IMG/VR virus record: IMGVR_UViG_3300042503_000341 | Coordinates: 1-35,907 of that record | DNA: 35,907 nucleotides | Source of the DNA: a virus | Strand: one strand, 5' to 3' | Shown: piece by piece, positions 12,919 to 19,805 of the stretch | Numbering within the stretch: position 1 is the stretch's first letter | Layout of the letters: every line of letters begins with the position of its first letter | Notes under the pieces: generated by a model | The model's database searches: none | The model's input: only the letters and a program-made list of their open reading frames with translations | Told to the model about the DNA's origin: nothing | Translations under genes and position numbers: made by a program

Positions 12919-13758
12919 TTAAAAGTTAATACCTAGTCCAAAAGTTGTGCTATTGATTACAGGATCATAATCAGCCTTGATTGTGAAATTTTTATAATCA
13001 TGCAGAGCCCCTACTTTAATTGTAGTAAATCTATCTAAATACTTAGGGAACGTAATATATCCTATATCGTCCTTACCTCTCCACTTTACATCTTCACTAA
13101 TGCTACCAATCATAAAATGGATACCTGTTCTTTTGATTCTTTTACCTGCCCCAATATAAAAACTATTCCTTTGAACTAAATCTCCAACTAATGGAAAGTC
13201 AACTTGGGTTATGCTTCCGAATGGATAAAATGTTGAGTTGTCTCTTTCTACGCTTGAGTTATACTCTGCTATAAGATACGCTTTGCCACCTACTGTAAAG
13301 AATCCACCTAACTGATTGTCTTTTGTCTTTTGAATACCAAAGCTTATTATAGGTTTCTTGCCTCTAATAGTATCTCTTTTACCATCCTTGTAAACATATA
13401 TTCTTGCAGGCTGTCTGTATCCGAAATCATTCCAATACCAACTAGGCTGCCAGAACCACCAATTTGCTCCAAATCCAGGAGCTCCCCACATATCCCATCT
13501 ATTCCATCCCCAACCCCAACCATTTCCTAGCCAAGGGTCGTTGACGATAATATTTGAACCTGGTTTTGTTTCTATAGGTCTATTAAACTCTCTTGGTGAT
13601 TCGTCTCTCCATCTGCTGATATTGTCTCTTTGAGGCATTGATTGTTGAAACGATTGAGTGCTTCTTTGCATTTGAGGTGCGCCACCTCCTCTCCAATTAC
13701 TAACTTGCGAGAAAGATAATATTGGAAGTAAAAATAGTAGTATTGGTAAGTTTTTCAT
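12919..13758 (-). CDS. Exported outer-membrane-like protein with a Trp/Gly-rich segment
   Basis: Start set at 13758 (279 aa), where MKNLPILLFLLPILSFSQ is a clean signal peptide; the upstream ATG at 13794 would add a charged, non-signal extension, and 13758 overlaps the preceding stop (TAATG). After a Gln/Arg-rich stretch comes an extraordinary segment (about residues 80-115: NGWGWGWNRWDMWGAPG, ANWWFWQPSWYWNDFGY) with about 11 tryptophans. The rest is beta-rich, with QLGGFFTVGGKAY and a terminal SKLGINF-like strand (TFGLGINF), consistent with an outer-membrane barrel. It lies just upstream of the CsgG-like gene, which suggests a shared job at the outer membrane. Confidence 0.65.
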   Translation of the reverse strand: MKNLPILLFLLPILSFSQVSNWRGGGAPQMQRSTQSFQQSMPQRDNISRWRDESPREFNRPIETKPGSNIIVNDPWLGNGWGWGWNRWDMWGAPGFGANWWFWQPSWYWNDFGYRQPARIYVYKDGKRDTIRGKKPIISFGIQKTKDNQLGGFFTVGGKAYLIAEYNSSVERDNSTFYPFGSITQVDFPLVGDLVQRNSFYIGAGKRIKRTGIHFMIGSISEDVKWRGKDDIGYITFPKYLDRFTTIKVGALHDYKNFTIKADYDPVINSTTFGLGINF

Positions 13759-14354
13759 TATGCTTTGTCTTTTAAAAGTCCACAAATTTGACATTCTAAT
13801 TCGCCATCATTATCTGCATCTCCCCATTCATGTTGACATTGTCTGTGTGCTTGAAACTCAAATTCTAGTTTCTCCATTTCTTGGTCATGTTCTTGCTTGT
13901 CAACTTCCATAGCCTGTCTGTGCTCCTGCTCATCTTTATTTAAATCATAGTTCTGTTTGTTTTCTACAACAGCTAATTCTCTAGCAGCTTGAGCACCTGC
14001 AACAAAGGCATCAGGGATAGCTGGTCCAGCTGGCTTATTCGTCTCCTTCATATCATTTGCATGAGAAAGAGATACACCATCTTCTTCGTCCATCTTTTGA
14101 ACAAGTAACTTGTCCTTATCTGCGTCAGAGTAATAGTAGTCTATAATCTTATTATAGCTACCGCTAAAAACTCCGACCAATAGTAATAATATTTCTCTTA
14201 GTCCTGCCGGGATTTCAATTCCTATCGCTACTGCTACAAATAAGCCTAGCAATATAAGTACAAATATCCCTAGTACGATGGCTGTTACGTACCATCTTTT
14301 CTGCATCAAATTGTTTAACAGGTCTTTAAAACCTGACTGCTGTTTGCTGTCCAT
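13758..14354 (-). CDS. Two-span membrane protein with coiled coil and C-terminal zinc finger
   Basis: 198 aa. Two adjacent hydrophobic helices (YVTAIVLGIFVLILLGLFVAV and IPAGLREILLLLVGVFSGSY, about residues 22-70) precede a helical region (DKDKLLVQKMDEED, then a charged KQEHDQEMEKLEFEFQAHRQ coiled coil). The end has the zinc-binding CQHEWGDADNDGELECQICG (Cys, His, Cys, Cys). Such proteins are frequent near phage lysis and structural genes. It might be a holin-like or a structural scaffold in the membrane; unassigned. It overlaps a tiny basic gene at its start. Confidence 0.7.
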   Translation of the reverse strand: MDSKQQSGFKDLLNNLMQKRWYVTAIVLGIFVLILLGLFVAVAIGIEIPAGLREILLLLVGVFSGSYNKIIDYYYSDADKDKLLVQKMDEEDGVSLSHANDMKETNKPAGPAIPDAFVAGAQAARELAVVENKQNYDLNKDEQEHRQAMEVDKQEHDQEMEKLEFEFQAHRQCQHEWGDADNDGELECQICGLLKDKA

Positions 14355-14455
14355 ATGTTACTTATTATTTGTTGATTGTGTTTTATAATTGCAGAAGTCT
14401 TTAAACCAGACTTTCTACTTCTCATTGGTTTTTTCTTTTTCTGTGCGTTTGCCAT
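14315..14455 (-). CDS. Tiny basic protein, 46 aa
   Basis: ATG at 14455, TAA at 14315-14317, in a different frame from the neighbouring gene and overlapping its first 40 nt. The sequence starts MANAQKKKKPMRSRKSG and is strongly basic, then becomes neutral (IIKHNQQIISNIW). It fills an otherwise empty 100-nt gap, which is the main support. No family recognised; it could be a spurious ORF. Confidence 0.4.
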   Translation of the reverse strand: MANAQKKKKPMRSRKSGLKTSAIIKHNQQIISNIWTANSSQVLKTC

Positions 14456-14458
14456 ATA

Positions 14459-14779
14459 TTACCATTTAGGAGCCTCTTCCTTAAACTCATCACCTTCTTT
14501 TTTCTTATTCTTTGCAGGTTGAGCGGCTGGTTGGGCTGCAGGTTTTTCTACAACTCTTTCTTTAATAATAGTAGTTCCACCGCTAGCTTGTTGAGCCTGT
14601 TGGTTAGAGTTAGTAATATTGATTACAGGAGCTGCGGCAGGGGTAGCCTTATCTTCGCTTCCACCACCAAATAATGTTGATCCTAACCAAGCACCACCTG
14701 CTGTTACAACTGTAGCCAAAGTACCTACAACGGTTTTTTTTAGACTAGACATTGTGCCTTCTTGTTGTTCTTCTGACAT
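14459..14779 (-). CDS. Small protein with one membrane segment and Ala/Pro/Lys tail, 106 aa
   Basis: An acidic start (MSEEQQEGTM) leads into a hydrophobic Gly/Ala/Thr/Val helix (VVGTLATVVTAGGAWLGSTLF, about residues 17-37). A Gln/Asn-rich region (INITNSNQQAQQASGG) and VVEK lead into alternating Ala/Pro/Gln and a Lys/Glu-rich tail (KNKKKEGDEFKEEAPKW). The layout is like structural or membrane-anchored phage proteins with flexible tails. It lies between the lipoprotein and the two-span protein. No function assigned. Confidence 0.65.
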   Translation of the reverse strand: MSEEQQEGTMSSLKKTVVGTLATVVTAGGAWLGSTLFGGGSEDKATPAAAPVINITNSNQQAQQASGGTTIIKERVVEKPAAQPAAQPAKNKKKEGDEFKEEAPKW

Positions 14780-14784
14780 AAAAT

Positions 14785-15147
14785 TTATTTTATAATTATA
14801 GGGTATTTAACTTCTTTCCCATCAATATCTATAAAAATAAGATCATAATCTTTCTTTTCCAAATTTGATAGGTCTAATATTTTTGTTGTCACATCGGTAG
14901 ATGCTGTAAATCCTTCTTTTTTAACAGGCTTGTCTGAGCCAAATGGAACTATCTGAATAGAATATTTTGCCCCTATTGTAGTGCCAAATTCAGCCGTAAT
15001 TACGTTAGCTGATTGCTTGATAGACTTAATAGATGTTGACGTTGATTTAACGCCTAAATCAATCACTTCTGGCATTACTAAATCTATTTTAGTACAAGCC
15101 ATCATAATAAGCGTAACAATACAAACTAAAATGAACTTATTTTTCAT
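14785..15147 (-). CDS. Lipoprotein with beta-sandwich-like domain, 120 aa
   Basis: The N-terminus (MKNKFILVCIVTLIMMACTKI) has a lipobox around Cys18 (MMAC), so it is lipidated and membrane-anchored. The remaining 100 residues alternate strand-like segments (SIKQSANVITAEFGTTIGAKYSIQIV, DYDLIFIDIDGKEVKYPIII) compatible with a small fibronectin-like or Ig-like fold. It directly follows the cohesin/dockerin-type gene by two bases, suggesting co-expression and joint surface display. No specific family recognised. Confidence 0.75.
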   Translation of the reverse strand: MKNKFILVCIVTLIMMACTKIDLVMPEVIDLGVKSTSTSIKSIKQSANVITAEFGTTIGAKYSIQIVPFGSDKPVKKEGFTASTDVTTKILDLSNLEKKDYDLIFIDIDGKEVKYPIIIK

Positions 15148-15148
15148 A

Positions 15149-17224
15149 TTAAAAATTTTTATAACCTGTTAGTTTTATTTGAGTAGAGTTTAAGTTAATT
15201 CCTAGCTGATTGCCTTTATCATCACTAGCGTCCATTATCTGAGATACTCTGATAGAAGTTAGCATATCAACACCGCTTTCTTTTGCAGAGAATTTAAGCT
15301 TAAATGGAACGTTTGCTCCTTTGATTGGAAGAGACTTCGTTTGGTCTAAAGAACCAAACTTAACTCTACCATTCTTACTATCTGCAAAGATATACCAAGA
15401 ATTAGGAACATTGGCAACTAGCTCCTCAAATTTTAATTTAGACTCATCAAAAACAAACTCAAATTGAAGTCCACTCATATTAGCCCCATTTGTATTTACA
15501 GCCACAGGTACTTCAATGCTGTTAGATGTGATTGTCATGTTAGATAATGTAACATCTATAGCAGATACATTGTTTGGAGTATTGATGAATCCATTTGTAG
15601 AATTAACCTGTATAACAGGAGCCCCATTTTCAGACAATACAACCCTAGATGAATGAGACCTGTTTACGTCCCCCCATAATAGATATTTTAAATCTAGAAA
15701 CTGATTTGTACCTAAAGCTCCTGTTCTAAATATCGTTCTAGGCATTGTGATATTTTTCCAATTTGACGCTGTAACAGACCCCCAAGAATTGCTAGGATTA
15801 ACGTTGAATTGAAATTCAGCCTGTAAAGCATAGTCAGTATTGGCGTTATTCATATTTCTGATATTGCCCAAGAATACTGAACTACCATCGCTTACTTTTT
15901 GCATGTTAGAAGGAACTTTAAATGAAGCCCAAGCCGCATCTTCGCTAACGTATTCAACAGGACCAGAATAAATATCAAATATTTGTAGGCTCTTTATCTG
16001 ATTAGGAGTAATACCTGTGCCGACAAATTCTCTCATATCCACAAGTACTTTAGCAACTCCTTGACCATATCCGTTTGGAGTAACTATACACCATTCTGTA
16101 GCTCCTGCCATGGTTGTGCCATCATTTGCCATCCATGTAGGAATACTCATAAATCCGCCACTTCCAATCGTATACTGACTAGGTAATGCAACTAGCGTAT
16201 CTAGTCCTGCAATTTGAGCAAGCAATCTAGGTAAATCTCCTCCATCAATCCTTTGGTTTCTATTGATGTCGGCAGCGTACAATGATTGACCTGTCTTTAA
16301 ATTTTTTCCATTAGAACCATCTAAGCCCATGCTAGTAAATTCGCTTTGAGCTGTGGTAAAATCAGATATTGTAATGGCATTGTTGTATATGCTATATAGC
16401 TTATCCATTTCATACATAACAGAAACTTCATATACTCTATTAGCAGCCAATAAAGATTGATTAATATCTACGTCTCCTGAAGATGTTACATTGAATAATT
16501 GACCCTGATTTGTAAGCGTATCTCTAAAAGAAACTCTTATAGAAGACAAGCTTTGTAATGCAGAACTTAAATCAACTTTAGCTGTGACGAACTTGCCAAA
16601 GTTCTGATTCATATTAACAGTAGTCAATAATGGAGTTTCCATAATAGTAGGAGTTTCTACACCCTGGTTAGTCCAACCTGCTACAAAGTTTAATTTAATA
16701 GGATTGAATGTGTACGCTGTACTTGTAGTCCTAAGCCTAAATTTAATTACAATCAATCTATCGTAACTGGTATACGGCATAGCTGATGTAGTAGCCCAAG
16801 TTAAAGTAGCTCTAATAATTGCATTATCTCCATTAGCTCCATTAAACGTATAGTTCTGATTTTGGTAGTTTGTAGTACCATTAGACGTGCTATTCTGCGC
16901 GTTTGAATTCCACGTATAGTTAGGATAATTAGTCCAAGATAATTGTATATTAGAGCCCTGTGGCAATACTCCACCATTACCCCCTGTGCCCGTATGATTT
17001 ATAGATATGATTTCAAAGTTCTTTTGGTCATACATAACATCAAATAGCAATTGCTTGGTATTACTATTACCATTCCCATTTGCCTGTATAATGTAATCGA
17101 ACTCTCCACCTCTGTTTAGAGATGTTCCACCTACGGAAGATAGTGCTCTAAATCTAATTTGAGCACTTGAAGATGTCACAAATATTTGAAAAATTGTGAC
17201 AAAAAATAATAATTTTTTAATCAT
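15149..17224 (-). CDS. Large secreted cohesin/dockerin-like protein
   Basis: 691 aa with a signal peptide (IKKLLFFVTIFQIFVTSSSAQ). The N-terminal domain (to about 215) is Asn/Gly/Thr-rich and beta-like. Residues 319-330 form a dockerin/EF-hand loop (D319-x-N321-x-N323...D327..D330: DINRNQRIDGGD). A second partial one is at 519-525 (DVNRSHS). The C-terminus (about 552-691) resembles a cohesin (VPVAVNTNGANMSGLQFEF, then VKFGSLDQTK and VPFKLKFSAKESG). In other bacteria cohesin and dockerin bind each other outside the cell, so it may self-assemble or build surface structures. It overlaps the CsgG-like gene at 17221 by ATGA. Confidence 0.75.
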   Translation of the reverse strand: MIKKLLFFVTIFQIFVTSSSAQIRFRALSSVGGTSLNRGGEFDYIIQANGNGNSNTKQLLFDVMYDQKNFEIISINHTGTGGNGGVLPQGSNIQLSWTNYPNYTWNSNAQNSTSNGTTNYQNQNYTFNGANGDNAIIRATLTWATTSAMPYTSYDRLIVIKFRLRTTSTAYTFNPIKLNFVAGWTNQGVETPTIMETPLLTTVNMNQNFGKFVTAKVDLSSALQSLSSIRVSFRDTLTNQGQLFNVTSSGDVDINQSLLAANRVYEVSVMYEMDKLYSIYNNAITISDFTTAQSEFTSMGLDGSNGKNLKTGQSLYAADINRNQRIDGGDLPRLLAQIAGLDTLVALPSQYTIGSGGFMSIPTWMANDGTTMAGATEWCIVTPNGYGQGVAKVLVDMREFVGTGITPNQIKSLQIFDIYSGPVEYVSEDAAWASFKVPSNMQKVSDGSSVFLGNIRNMNNANTDYALQAEFQFNVNPSNSWGSVTASNWKNITMPRTIFRTGALGTNQFLDLKYLLWGDVNRSHSSRVVLSENGAPVIQVNSTNGFINTPNNVSAIDVTLSNMTITSNSIEVPVAVNTNGANMSGLQFEFVFDESKLKFEELVANVPNSWYIFADSKNGRVKFGSLDQTKSLPIKGANVPFKLKFSAKESGVDMLTSIRVSQIMDASDDKGNQLGINLNSTQIKLTGYKNF

Positions 17225-17709
17225 AGCAGCTTGTTAACCAATGAATTACACGACTTTTTAATTGCTGTGCTTAGATTCTGTTGGTTAAACTTGCCATCGT
17301 TGCTAATGATGAGTGTTGAGGTTGATACTTCTGTTGCTTGTTCTTCTACGATATACTCTTTAGATTTTTTACCATCTCTTATAATATATCCTTTCATTCT
17401 AATCACAACAGCATTATCATCCTTATGGAATATGGATAAGTTACTCTTCGTAGTTAATACATCCATATAAATAAGTTCTGCAAATATCTGATTTTTTGAG
17501 CTAGGAGACAAATTGTACCCGCTCTCCTGTAAATACTCTTCTAGTATATTCTTAACTCCGAACTCTAGTTTTCTGTTCCCGGCCAAAGGGCCTAATTTTA
17601 TTGAGTTTTTTACTTCCGCAACCACAATCTCTTGTGAATACGCAAGTATGGAAAATAAGAAAGCCCCCAATGTAAGGAGGCTTTTCTTATATGATAACAT
17701 TTTTGACAT
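17221..17709 (-). CDS. Exported CsgG-like small protein, 162 aa
   Basis: Signal peptide (KSLLTLGAFLFSILAYSQ) followed by VVAEVKNSIKLGPLAGNRKLEFGVKNILEEYLQESGYNL. This matches the early CsgG strand-helix order, and the C-terminus QQNLSTAIKKSCNSLVNKLL matches the final helix of the 237-aa CsgG-like protein at 12202. The middle strand (DDNAVVIRMKGYIIRDGKKS) fits as well. It is much shorter than true CsgG, so it would not include a full membrane beta-hairpin; it could be a chaperone-like or partial paralogue. An intrinsic terminator-like hairpin lies within its signal-peptide codons. It directly precedes the cohesin-type gene. Confidence 0.6.
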   Translation of the reverse strand: MSKMLSYKKSLLTLGAFLFSILAYSQEIVVAEVKNSIKLGPLAGNRKLEFGVKNILEEYLQESGYNLSPSSKNQIFAELIYMDVLTTKSNLSIFHKDDNAVVIRMKGYIIRDGKKSKEYIVEEQATEVSTSTLIISNDGKFNQQNLSTAIKKSCNSLVNKLL

Positions 17710-17710
17710 A

Positions 17711-18160
17711 TTAAATTTCTACAACTTGAGCTACTTCTGCAGTATCCTCGTCATCTTCTTCTTTAAGTTCAGGGAACTCAAGACCTTCTACGAATCCTTC
17801 AAGGAAACCATATTTTTCTAGTCCTTCTGTAGAGAAAGTAAACTGATAAAACTCAAATTCTTCAGCAAATAAAGCTTTAACTTTCTTGTTAAGTTCCTTA
17901 AGCTTATCTTTTGTATACTTATATCCTCCATTTTCATCTAATAATAAAGAGCCATCTTTATCTGTATTAGCACAATCTAGACGAATGTCTTCTAACTTCT
18001 CATTATAAGAGTCTAAATGAGATTTTAGCTTTTCACCAATTTTTTGTAGTTTTTTAACACCTTTGGTGTTTGCGTCAGCGTGCTCTTTATTATTAGTAAG
18101 CACATTTACTGCTCGAACTAGATTTAATAGTTCTTCGTGTGTTTTTTTAACTTTTGCCAT
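17711..18160 (-). CDS. Acidic helical phage protein, 149 aa
   Basis: Start set at 18160 (MAKVKKTHEELLNLV). An earlier in-frame ATG at 18181 lies inside the promoter. It is helical and highly charged: KGVKKLQKIGEKLKSHLDSYNEKLEDIR is a probable coiled coil, FEFYQFTFSTEGLEKYGFLEGFVEGLEF a conserved-looking aromatic patch, and the tail is strongly acidic (ELKEEDDEDTAE). No membrane segment. No family recognised beyond a general resemblance to small phage proteins. The promoter ahead of it has both boxes, so it may start the envelope-protein transcript. Confidence 0.7.
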   Translation of the reverse strand: MAKVKKTHEELLNLVRAVNVLTNNKEHADANTKGVKKLQKIGEKLKSHLDSYNEKLEDIRLDCANTDKDGSLLLDENGGYKYTKDKLKELNKKVKALFAEEFEFYQFTFSTEGLEKYGFLEGFVEGLEFPELKEEDDEDTAEVAQVVEI

Positions 18161-18178
18161 GTTTTTAGGTTTGTCGTA

Positions 18179-18210
18179 CAAATATATATTAACTCGTACT
18201 TATAAGCAAA
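18179..18210 (-). promoter_or_regulatory. Late promoter with both boxes
   Basis: On the minus strand, TTTG (18210-18207), 20 nt, then TATATTTG (18186-18179), a near-consensus Bacteroidota promoter. The start is predicted near 18172, giving a leader of about 10 nt before the ATG at 18160. It lies just after the hairpin closing the upstream gene, so it probably opens a new late transcript covering 17711 to the envelope genes. Confidence 0.7.
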
Positions 18211-18224
18211 TATTTTGCCAATAA

Positions 18225-18440
18225 TTAAAACCTGCCATCTGGGCAGGCTTTTTCTTTTGGACTAAACACTTTACCCTTTAAAAGACAACCGCACATGCCA
18301 CATCTATCAGCAAGCAATTCTTTTTTAATATGCTCGCAAGAGTGACATATGCTGAGTCTATTTGCAGCTCTTTCACGCTGCTCATCTGTAGGGTTGAATG
18401 AAATAGCCCAAGATTTAATAATCTCTTCTATTTGATTCAT
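18225..18440 (-). CDS. Small zinc-ribbon phage protein, 71 aa
   Basis: Contains two CxxC pairs (CHSC at about residues 32-35 and CGMCGC at about 47-52) and a CPDG close to the C-terminus, the pattern of the small phage zinc-ribbon proteins that end C-P-x-G-(K/R)-W/F. The N-terminus (MNQIEEIIKSWAISFNPTDEQRERAANRLSI) is a helical lead. It may bind one zinc and act in tail or virion assembly; similar small proteins sit among late genes of many phages. The stop overlaps the terminator-like hairpin. Confidence 0.75.
   Translation of the reverse strand: MNQIEEIIKSWAISFNPTDEQRERAANRLSICHSCEHIKKELLADRCGMCGCLLKGKVFSPKEKACPDGRF
18227..18255. terminator. Bidirectional terminator-like hairpin
   Basis: CCTGCC (18231-18236) and GGCAGG (18242-18247) form a 6-bp stem. 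On the minus strand it is followed by TTTTAATT; on the plus strand by CTTTTTC. The minus-strand stem falls within the last codons of the zinc-ribbon gene, so it would end that transcript before the next promoter. Confidence 0.5.
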
Positions 18441-18456
18441 ATTAACTTTATAAAAA

Positions 18457-18744
18457 TTAAGGAGCTACTTGAGTGTCTGGAGTTTGGTCTTCTGACTTAG
18501 TTAAACCTAATTGCTCAAGAACATCAGCTTCTACTGCTGCCCAATTAACACCTGTTGATGTAACGCCTGCAGTAACAATAAGGGATTTATTAGCAAAGCT
18601 AGCTGAAGTTGACATCATGTTTACCCATACACTAACTTGTGTTGCAAATAATTCGCAATTTCCGCTAATGCTTACTTTGGTAACTGTTCCGATAGACGAA
18701 CCATTAATTTCAATGCTTGCTGGTTCTACATAGATTGTTTTCAT
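18457..18744 (-). CDS. Hypothetical beta-rich protein, 95 aa
   Basis: A compact strand pattern (TIYVEPASIEINGSSIGTVTKVSISGNCELFATQVSVWVNMM) followed by Ser/Thr-rich strands and a C-terminal helix (WAAVEADVLEQLGLTKSED) with an acidic tail. It resembles small tail-adjacent proteins but no family is recognised. It sits between fibre-related and zinc-ribbon genes. A TATATTTG promoter element sits 21 nt upstream of its start. Confidence 0.65.
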   Translation of the reverse strand: MKTIYVEPASIEINGSSIGTVTKVSISGNCELFATQVSVWVNMMSTSASFANKSLIVTAGVTSTGVNWAAVEADVLEQLGLTKSEDQTPDTQVAP

Positions 18745-18751
18745 TATTTAT

Positions 18752-18937
18752 TTATTTTAGTTTACAAATATACTTATTATATCCTATTGAGATATTTTCT
18801 TTAAAACACGCTAATAGTAATATAGCCAACAATCCTACCATCAACAGATTATTGTCAAAACCTGAAAAGTTCTGAACAGGCTTAATTACGAATTCAAAAT
18901 TATTAAGGTTGTATGATGAATCTACTACTGTTTCCAT
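18752..18937 (-). CDS. Small single-span protein, 61 aa
   Basis: The N-terminal half is polar and aromatic (METVVDSSYNLNNFEFVIKPVQNFSGFDNN), followed by one hydrophobic helix (LLMVGLLAILLLACF, about residues 31-45) and a basic tail (YNKYICKLK). Probably membrane-inserted with the tail inside. A TACCTTTG promoter element precedes it. Function unknown. Confidence 0.55.
   Translation of the reverse strand: METVVDSSYNLNNFEFVIKPVQNFSGFDNNLLMVGLLAILLLACFKENISIGYNKYICKLK
18765..18772 (-). promoter_or_regulatory. Late promoter -7 element TATATTTG
   Basis: Minus-strand TATATTTG ending 21 nt before the ATG at 18744, overlapping the 3' codons of the preceding 61-aa gene. No clear -33 box. Confidence 0.35.
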
Positions 18938-18954
18938 TTTATTTTATTATTTTA

Positions 18955-18962
18955 CAAAGGTA
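18955..18962 (-). promoter_or_regulatory. Late promoter -7 element TACCTTTG
   Basis: Minus-strand TACCTTTG ending 18 nt before the ATG at 18937, with TTG about 17 nt further upstream as a weak -33 box. Confidence 0.4.
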
Positions 18963-18971
18963 ATTATTATA

Positions 18972-19805
18972 TTAACTCGCAACGTCTTGATTGTATATTG
19001 CGGTTACTTCAGACCCTGAAAGCTCCCTAGAATATAACCTCACCACAGCTATTCTTCCTGTATAGAATTCTGCTATATTGGTAGCCCCTGTTGCGTTATA
19101 CTGAGCGCCAATAAGAAATAACCCAGGAGCAGCATAGTTCATGCTTACCCCTAGGGAAGAAGACGTTATTAAAGAGCCATTTACATATAATCTTGCCGTT
19201 GAGCCGTCATAAGTTAATGTAGCATGTATCCATGTGTTCAATGAGAATCCATATGCTAAGTCTACAAAAGTAGTTCCGCTACCAGAAATCCTACCATACA
19301 GAGTTGTCCCATTTATCCATAACTGATACCCCTGAAATGTTGTTGAGCCGTTAAAGTTAGTACCGGCCAAAATCATAGGATAAGAAGACTCTGTAGGATA
19401 AAACCATACATTAAGTGTTACTCTATTTTTTCCGCTTGGTTCAGGGAATTCGTAGTTAGGAAAGCTTACATATCTACCATCTTGATAAGTACCAAATGGA
19501 TTAGACCCCTGAAATTCAAAGCTAGAGCCATTCCACACAGGGTTAATTGCAGACTTATTAGTAAGCGTGCCATGATTTCCCTTACCACTAATATCAAACC
19601 ATGTTGTTCCACTTCCTGGGTATGAACTTGAGTTGTTTGCTCTTAAATGAAGAAGAAGATCTGTATCGTAACCATAGAACTCACTAATGGCATCAGGAGT
19701 ACTAAACCCAGCTAAAGAGCTGAGCGTTCTTAAGCTACCTGAACTACTTCCTAGTTCTGTCCGTATAGCTCCAATACCTAAAGCTCCACTACTTGGTAAG
19801 GGCAT
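18972..19805 (-). CDS. LamG-domain (concanavalin-A-like) tail protein
   Basis: 277 aa. The N-terminal 50 residues match the phage tail-protein lead LPSSGALGIGAIRTELG...SL...P.AISEFYGYD seen in many fibre-adjacent proteins. From residue 50 the sequence is a LamG-type jelly roll: LHLRANNSSSYPGSGTTWFD, GKGNHGTLTN, VTLNVWFYPTESSYP, WIHATLTYDGSTARLYVNGSL and YTGRIAVVRLYSRELSGSEV. Such domains bind glycans, so a receptor-binding or accessory fibre role is likely. It overlaps the end of the long fibre gene by 17 nt, indicating tight coupling. Confidence 0.82.
   Translation of the reverse strand: MPLPSSGALGIGAIRTELGSSSGSLRTLSSLAGFSTPDAISEFYGYDTDLLLHLRANNSSSYPGSGTTWFDISGKGNHGTLTNKSAINPVWNGSSFEFQGSNPFGTYQDGRYVSFPNYEFPEPSGKNRVTLNVWFYPTESSYPMILAGTNFNGSTTFQGYQLWINGTTLYGRISGSGTTFVDLAYGFSLNTWIHATLTYDGSTARLYVNGSLITSSSLGVSMNYAAPGLFLIGAQYNATGATNIAEFYTGRIAVVRLYSRELSGSEVTAIYNQDVAS

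Noticed and set aside
14315-14354. Frameshift between the 46-aa and 198-aa genes
   Set aside because: The 40-nt overlap is better explained by two separate starts; the 198-aa product has its own complete N-terminus.
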